Below, one piece after another: positions 4,329 through 5,483 of a stretch of DNA of 5,483 nucleotides. The notes under the pieces are model-generated. The model worked only from the letters and a program-made list of their open reading frames with translations. It was not told the origin of the DNA and ran no database searches. The DNA is taken from NCBI GenBank assembly GCA_015655225.1, contig JAATFK010000577.1, positions 1 through 5,483 of the forward strand, given 5' to 3'. The translations under genes and the position numbers were made by a program. Each line of letters starts with the position of its first letter. Positions within the stretch are counted from its first letter, which is position 1. The stretch comes from Solirubrobacterales bacterium (GTDB taxonomy: Bacteria; Actinomycetota; Thermoleophilia; Solirubrobacterales; Solirubrobacteraceae).

Positions 4329-5261
4329 CTACGAGGCCATGCGCGCCAACGTCTGACGAAGCCCAGCGGACAAACCGGTGGAGGGCATCCATCCCAATTC
4401 GTCCCGCGCGCGGCGCGTATCCAGACAGCTGCGCTGGATCTCTGCCAGGCGCGCCGGGGCGTGCGCGGGGGCGAGGGGCATGTCTGGACGCAGCACTCTG
4501 AGAGTGTCGATGAGATCGAGGACGCTCGTCTCTACTCCGCACCCGATGTTGACGATGCCGGTCAGTTGCAGGTCGGCGGCGAGAAGGTTGGCGCGCACGA
4601 CGTCCGCGACGAACACGAAGTCGCGCGTCTGTCGTCCGTCGCCGAAGATTCGCGGATCGCGGCCCTCAATCACGCAGTTGCAGAAGATCGCGACGACGCC
4701 GCCCTCGCCGCGCGGATTCTGTCGCGGTCCGTAGACGTTGGCGTAGCGAAGCACGATGGTCGACAGCCCGTGCAGCCGACCGAAGAGCGCCAGGTATCCC
4801 TCGGCGCCGAGCTTGCCCTGGCCGTACGGCGATTTCGGCAGGGCGGGCGACTCCTCGGATGTCGGAATAGTCTCGGCGTCGCCATAGATCGCGCCCCCGG
4901 TTGACGAGAAGACGAGCCGCCGGACGCCGCTCTCGTGCGCCGCGCGCAGCACGTTGATCGTCCCCTCGATGTTGGTGCGCGCGTCGGCCGCGGGGTCGGC
5001 GACCGAGCGCCGGACGTCGACCTGGGCGGCCAAGTGGAACACGACATCGGGCCGCTCGCGCGCAAACAGCGCGAACAGTGCATCGCCGTCGACCACATTC
5101 AGATCGTGCAGCGTCGCGCCGGTCTCGAGAGCGGCCGCGAGATTGCGAGGATCGCCGGTGGTGAGCGCATCGACGATCACGACGCGGTCTCCGCGTGCGA
5201 GGAGGGCATCGACCAGGTTCGAGCCGATGAAGCCGGCGCCGCCGGTGACGAGGGCGTTCAT
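4329..5261 (-). CDS. NAD-dependent sugar-nucleotide epimerase (GalE-like, extended SDR)
   Basis: This 310-residue cytosolic enzyme is predicted to interconvert UDP-sugars such as UDP-glucose and UDP-galactose. The Rossmann fingerprint TGGAGFIGSN is at 6-15, with Asp31 ending the second strand (the usual NAD-ribose contact). HLAAQVDVRRSV (76-87) is the conserved cofactor loop. The catalytic set is Ser119/Ser120/Thr121 plus Y-GQG-K (Tyr146, Lys150). RYANVYGPRQNP (172-183), GDGRQTRDFVFVADV (208-222) and VNIGCG (237-242) complete the family pattern. Length is normal for the short bacterial/archaeal GalE-like group. ATG 5261 is chosen because it begins exactly at the Rossmann strand and has GAGGGG 6 nt upstream. 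The longer frame to 5327 would run into the divergent phosphatase gene. Exact substrate is uncertain (UDP-Glc/Gal, GlcNAc or uronate). Confidence 0.9.
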   Translation of the reverse strand: MNALVTGGAGFIGSNLVDALLARGDRVVIVDALTTGDPRNLAAALETGATLHDLNVVDGDALFALFARERPDVVFHLAAQVDVRRSVADPAADARTNIEGTINVLRAAHESGVRRLVFSSTGGAIYGDAETIPTSEESPALPKSPYGQGKLGAEGYLALFGRLHGLSTIVLRYANVYGPRQNPRGEGGVVAIFCNCVIEGRDPRIFGDGRQTRDFVFVADVVRANLLAADLQLTGIVNIGCGVETSVLDLIDTLRVLRPDMPLAPAHAPARLAEIQRSCLDTRRARDELGWMPSTGLSAGLRQTLARMAS

Positions 5262-5274
5262 CGAGGGCCCCTCG
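5262..5274 (-). promoter_or_regulatory. Palindrome covering the epimerase ribosome binding site
   Basis: CGAGGG-C-CCCTCG is a perfect 13-bp palindrome directly abutting the epimerase ATG. The GAGGGG Shine-Dalgarno (5273-5268, minus) lies inside it. As RNA it can form a 5-bp CGAGG-GGC-CCTCG hairpin that would hide the ribosome binding site. As DNA it could be a repressor site in the 47-bp divergent gap. The sequence is certain; a regulatory role is inference. Confidence 0.4.
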
Positions 5275-5308
5275 GGCCTGCGATGATTCGGGCCGAGAGC
5301 CGCTGCCG

Positions 5309-5483
5309 ATGATCGACCTTCACGCACATGTGCTCCCTGGACTGGACGACGGACCTCGAAGCACGCGGGAGGCGGTGGCGATGGTGCGTGCCGCAGCGGC
5401 GGCCGGGACGAGGACGATCGTCGCGACTCCGCATGTCGACCTTCGCTACGGCGTCACGCCCGCCGATGTCGCGCAGGCCGTCG
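5309..5483 (+). CDS. CpsB/YwqE-type PHP-domain tyrosine-protein phosphatase, 3' end outside window
   Basis: The first 58 codons of a PHP-fold metal-dependent phosphatase are present. These enzymes typically dephosphorylate the tyrosine kinase that controls capsule or exopolysaccharide chain export. The N-terminus MIDLHAHVLPGLDDGPRS is diagnostic: His5 and His7 form the PHP HxH motif, and LDDGP follows at 12-16. VATPHV at 38-43 supplies the next metal histidine (His42). The ATG at 5309 gives the canonical MIDLH start, with a modest GAGAG (5295-5299) 9 nt upstream. The gene is divergent from the epimerase across 47 bp, consistent with a polysaccharide locus continuing to the right. About three quarters of a usual 240-260-residue protein lies beyond the window, so intactness cannot be judged. 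Confidence 0.87.
   Translation, partial: MIDLHAHVLPGLDDGPRSTREAVAMVRAAAAAGTRTIVATPHVDLRYGVTPADVAQAV

Noticed and set aside
3955..4356. A 133-residue plus-strand frame crossing the hydroxylase start and the 189-bp gap
   Set aside because: Its first half is antisense to the hydroxylase and it has no recognisable domain or ribosome binding site.
5262..5327. A 22-residue N-terminal extension of the epimerase up to 5327
   Set aside because: It would overlap the divergent phosphatase start, and ATG 5261 has both the right Shine-Dalgarno spacing and the Rossmann strand directly at the N-terminus.

Overview
The window comes from a high-GC bacterial chromosome. The GC-rich third codon positions, the DnaQ-like exonuclease of a form I know from actinobacteria, the AbrB-PIN pair and the likely leaderless starts all point to an actinobacterium. 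A Solirubrobacterales/Thermoleophilia-like lineage is plausible, but this is inference and I cannot name a genus.

Layout from left to right. (1) Positions 1-1020 hold the C-terminal part of an M29-family aminopeptidase (+), whose 5' end lies outside the window. (2) A complete tRNA-Ser(GGA) lies at 1105-1193 (+). (3) Two compact type II toxin-antitoxin modules sit tail to tail. One is an AbrB-fold antitoxin with a PIN toxin (+, 1289-1908). The other is a Phd/YefM antitoxin with a PIN toxin (-, 1956-2617). Each has a 4-bp GTGA overlap between antitoxin and toxin and a palindromic candidate operator just upstream. (4) A DnaQ-like DEDDh 3'-5' exonuclease (+, 2685-3413) is divergent from the second module across 67 bp. 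(5) A membrane fatty-acid/sterol hydroxylase-family protein (-, 3447-4139) is convergent with the exonuclease over a GC-rich hairpin. (6) A 189-bp non-coding gap with several short palindromes follows. (7) A GalE-like NAD-dependent sugar-nucleotide epimerase (-, 4329-5261) comes next. (8) The start of a CpsB/YwqE-type PHP tyrosine phosphatase (+, 5309 to the window end) is divergent from it.

Functionally, the left part is housekeeping (peptide turnover, tRNA). The middle is an accessory patch of toxin-antitoxin modules beside a tRNA gene. The right end looks like the edge of a surface-polysaccharide locus, because an epimerase supplying sugar nucleotides and a CpsB-type phosphatase commonly occur together there. 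The hydroxylase may modify membrane acyl chains.

I see no CRISPR array, transposase, rRNA or riboswitch. The observations I would check first are three. The start regions of both antitoxins and the exonuclease share a TANNNT box 6-7 nt before the start codon with no Shine-Dalgarno, which suggests leaderless mRNAs. A Tyr-to-Phe change falls at what should be a metal-site tyrosine in the aminopeptidase. A palindrome covers the epimerase ribosome binding site.
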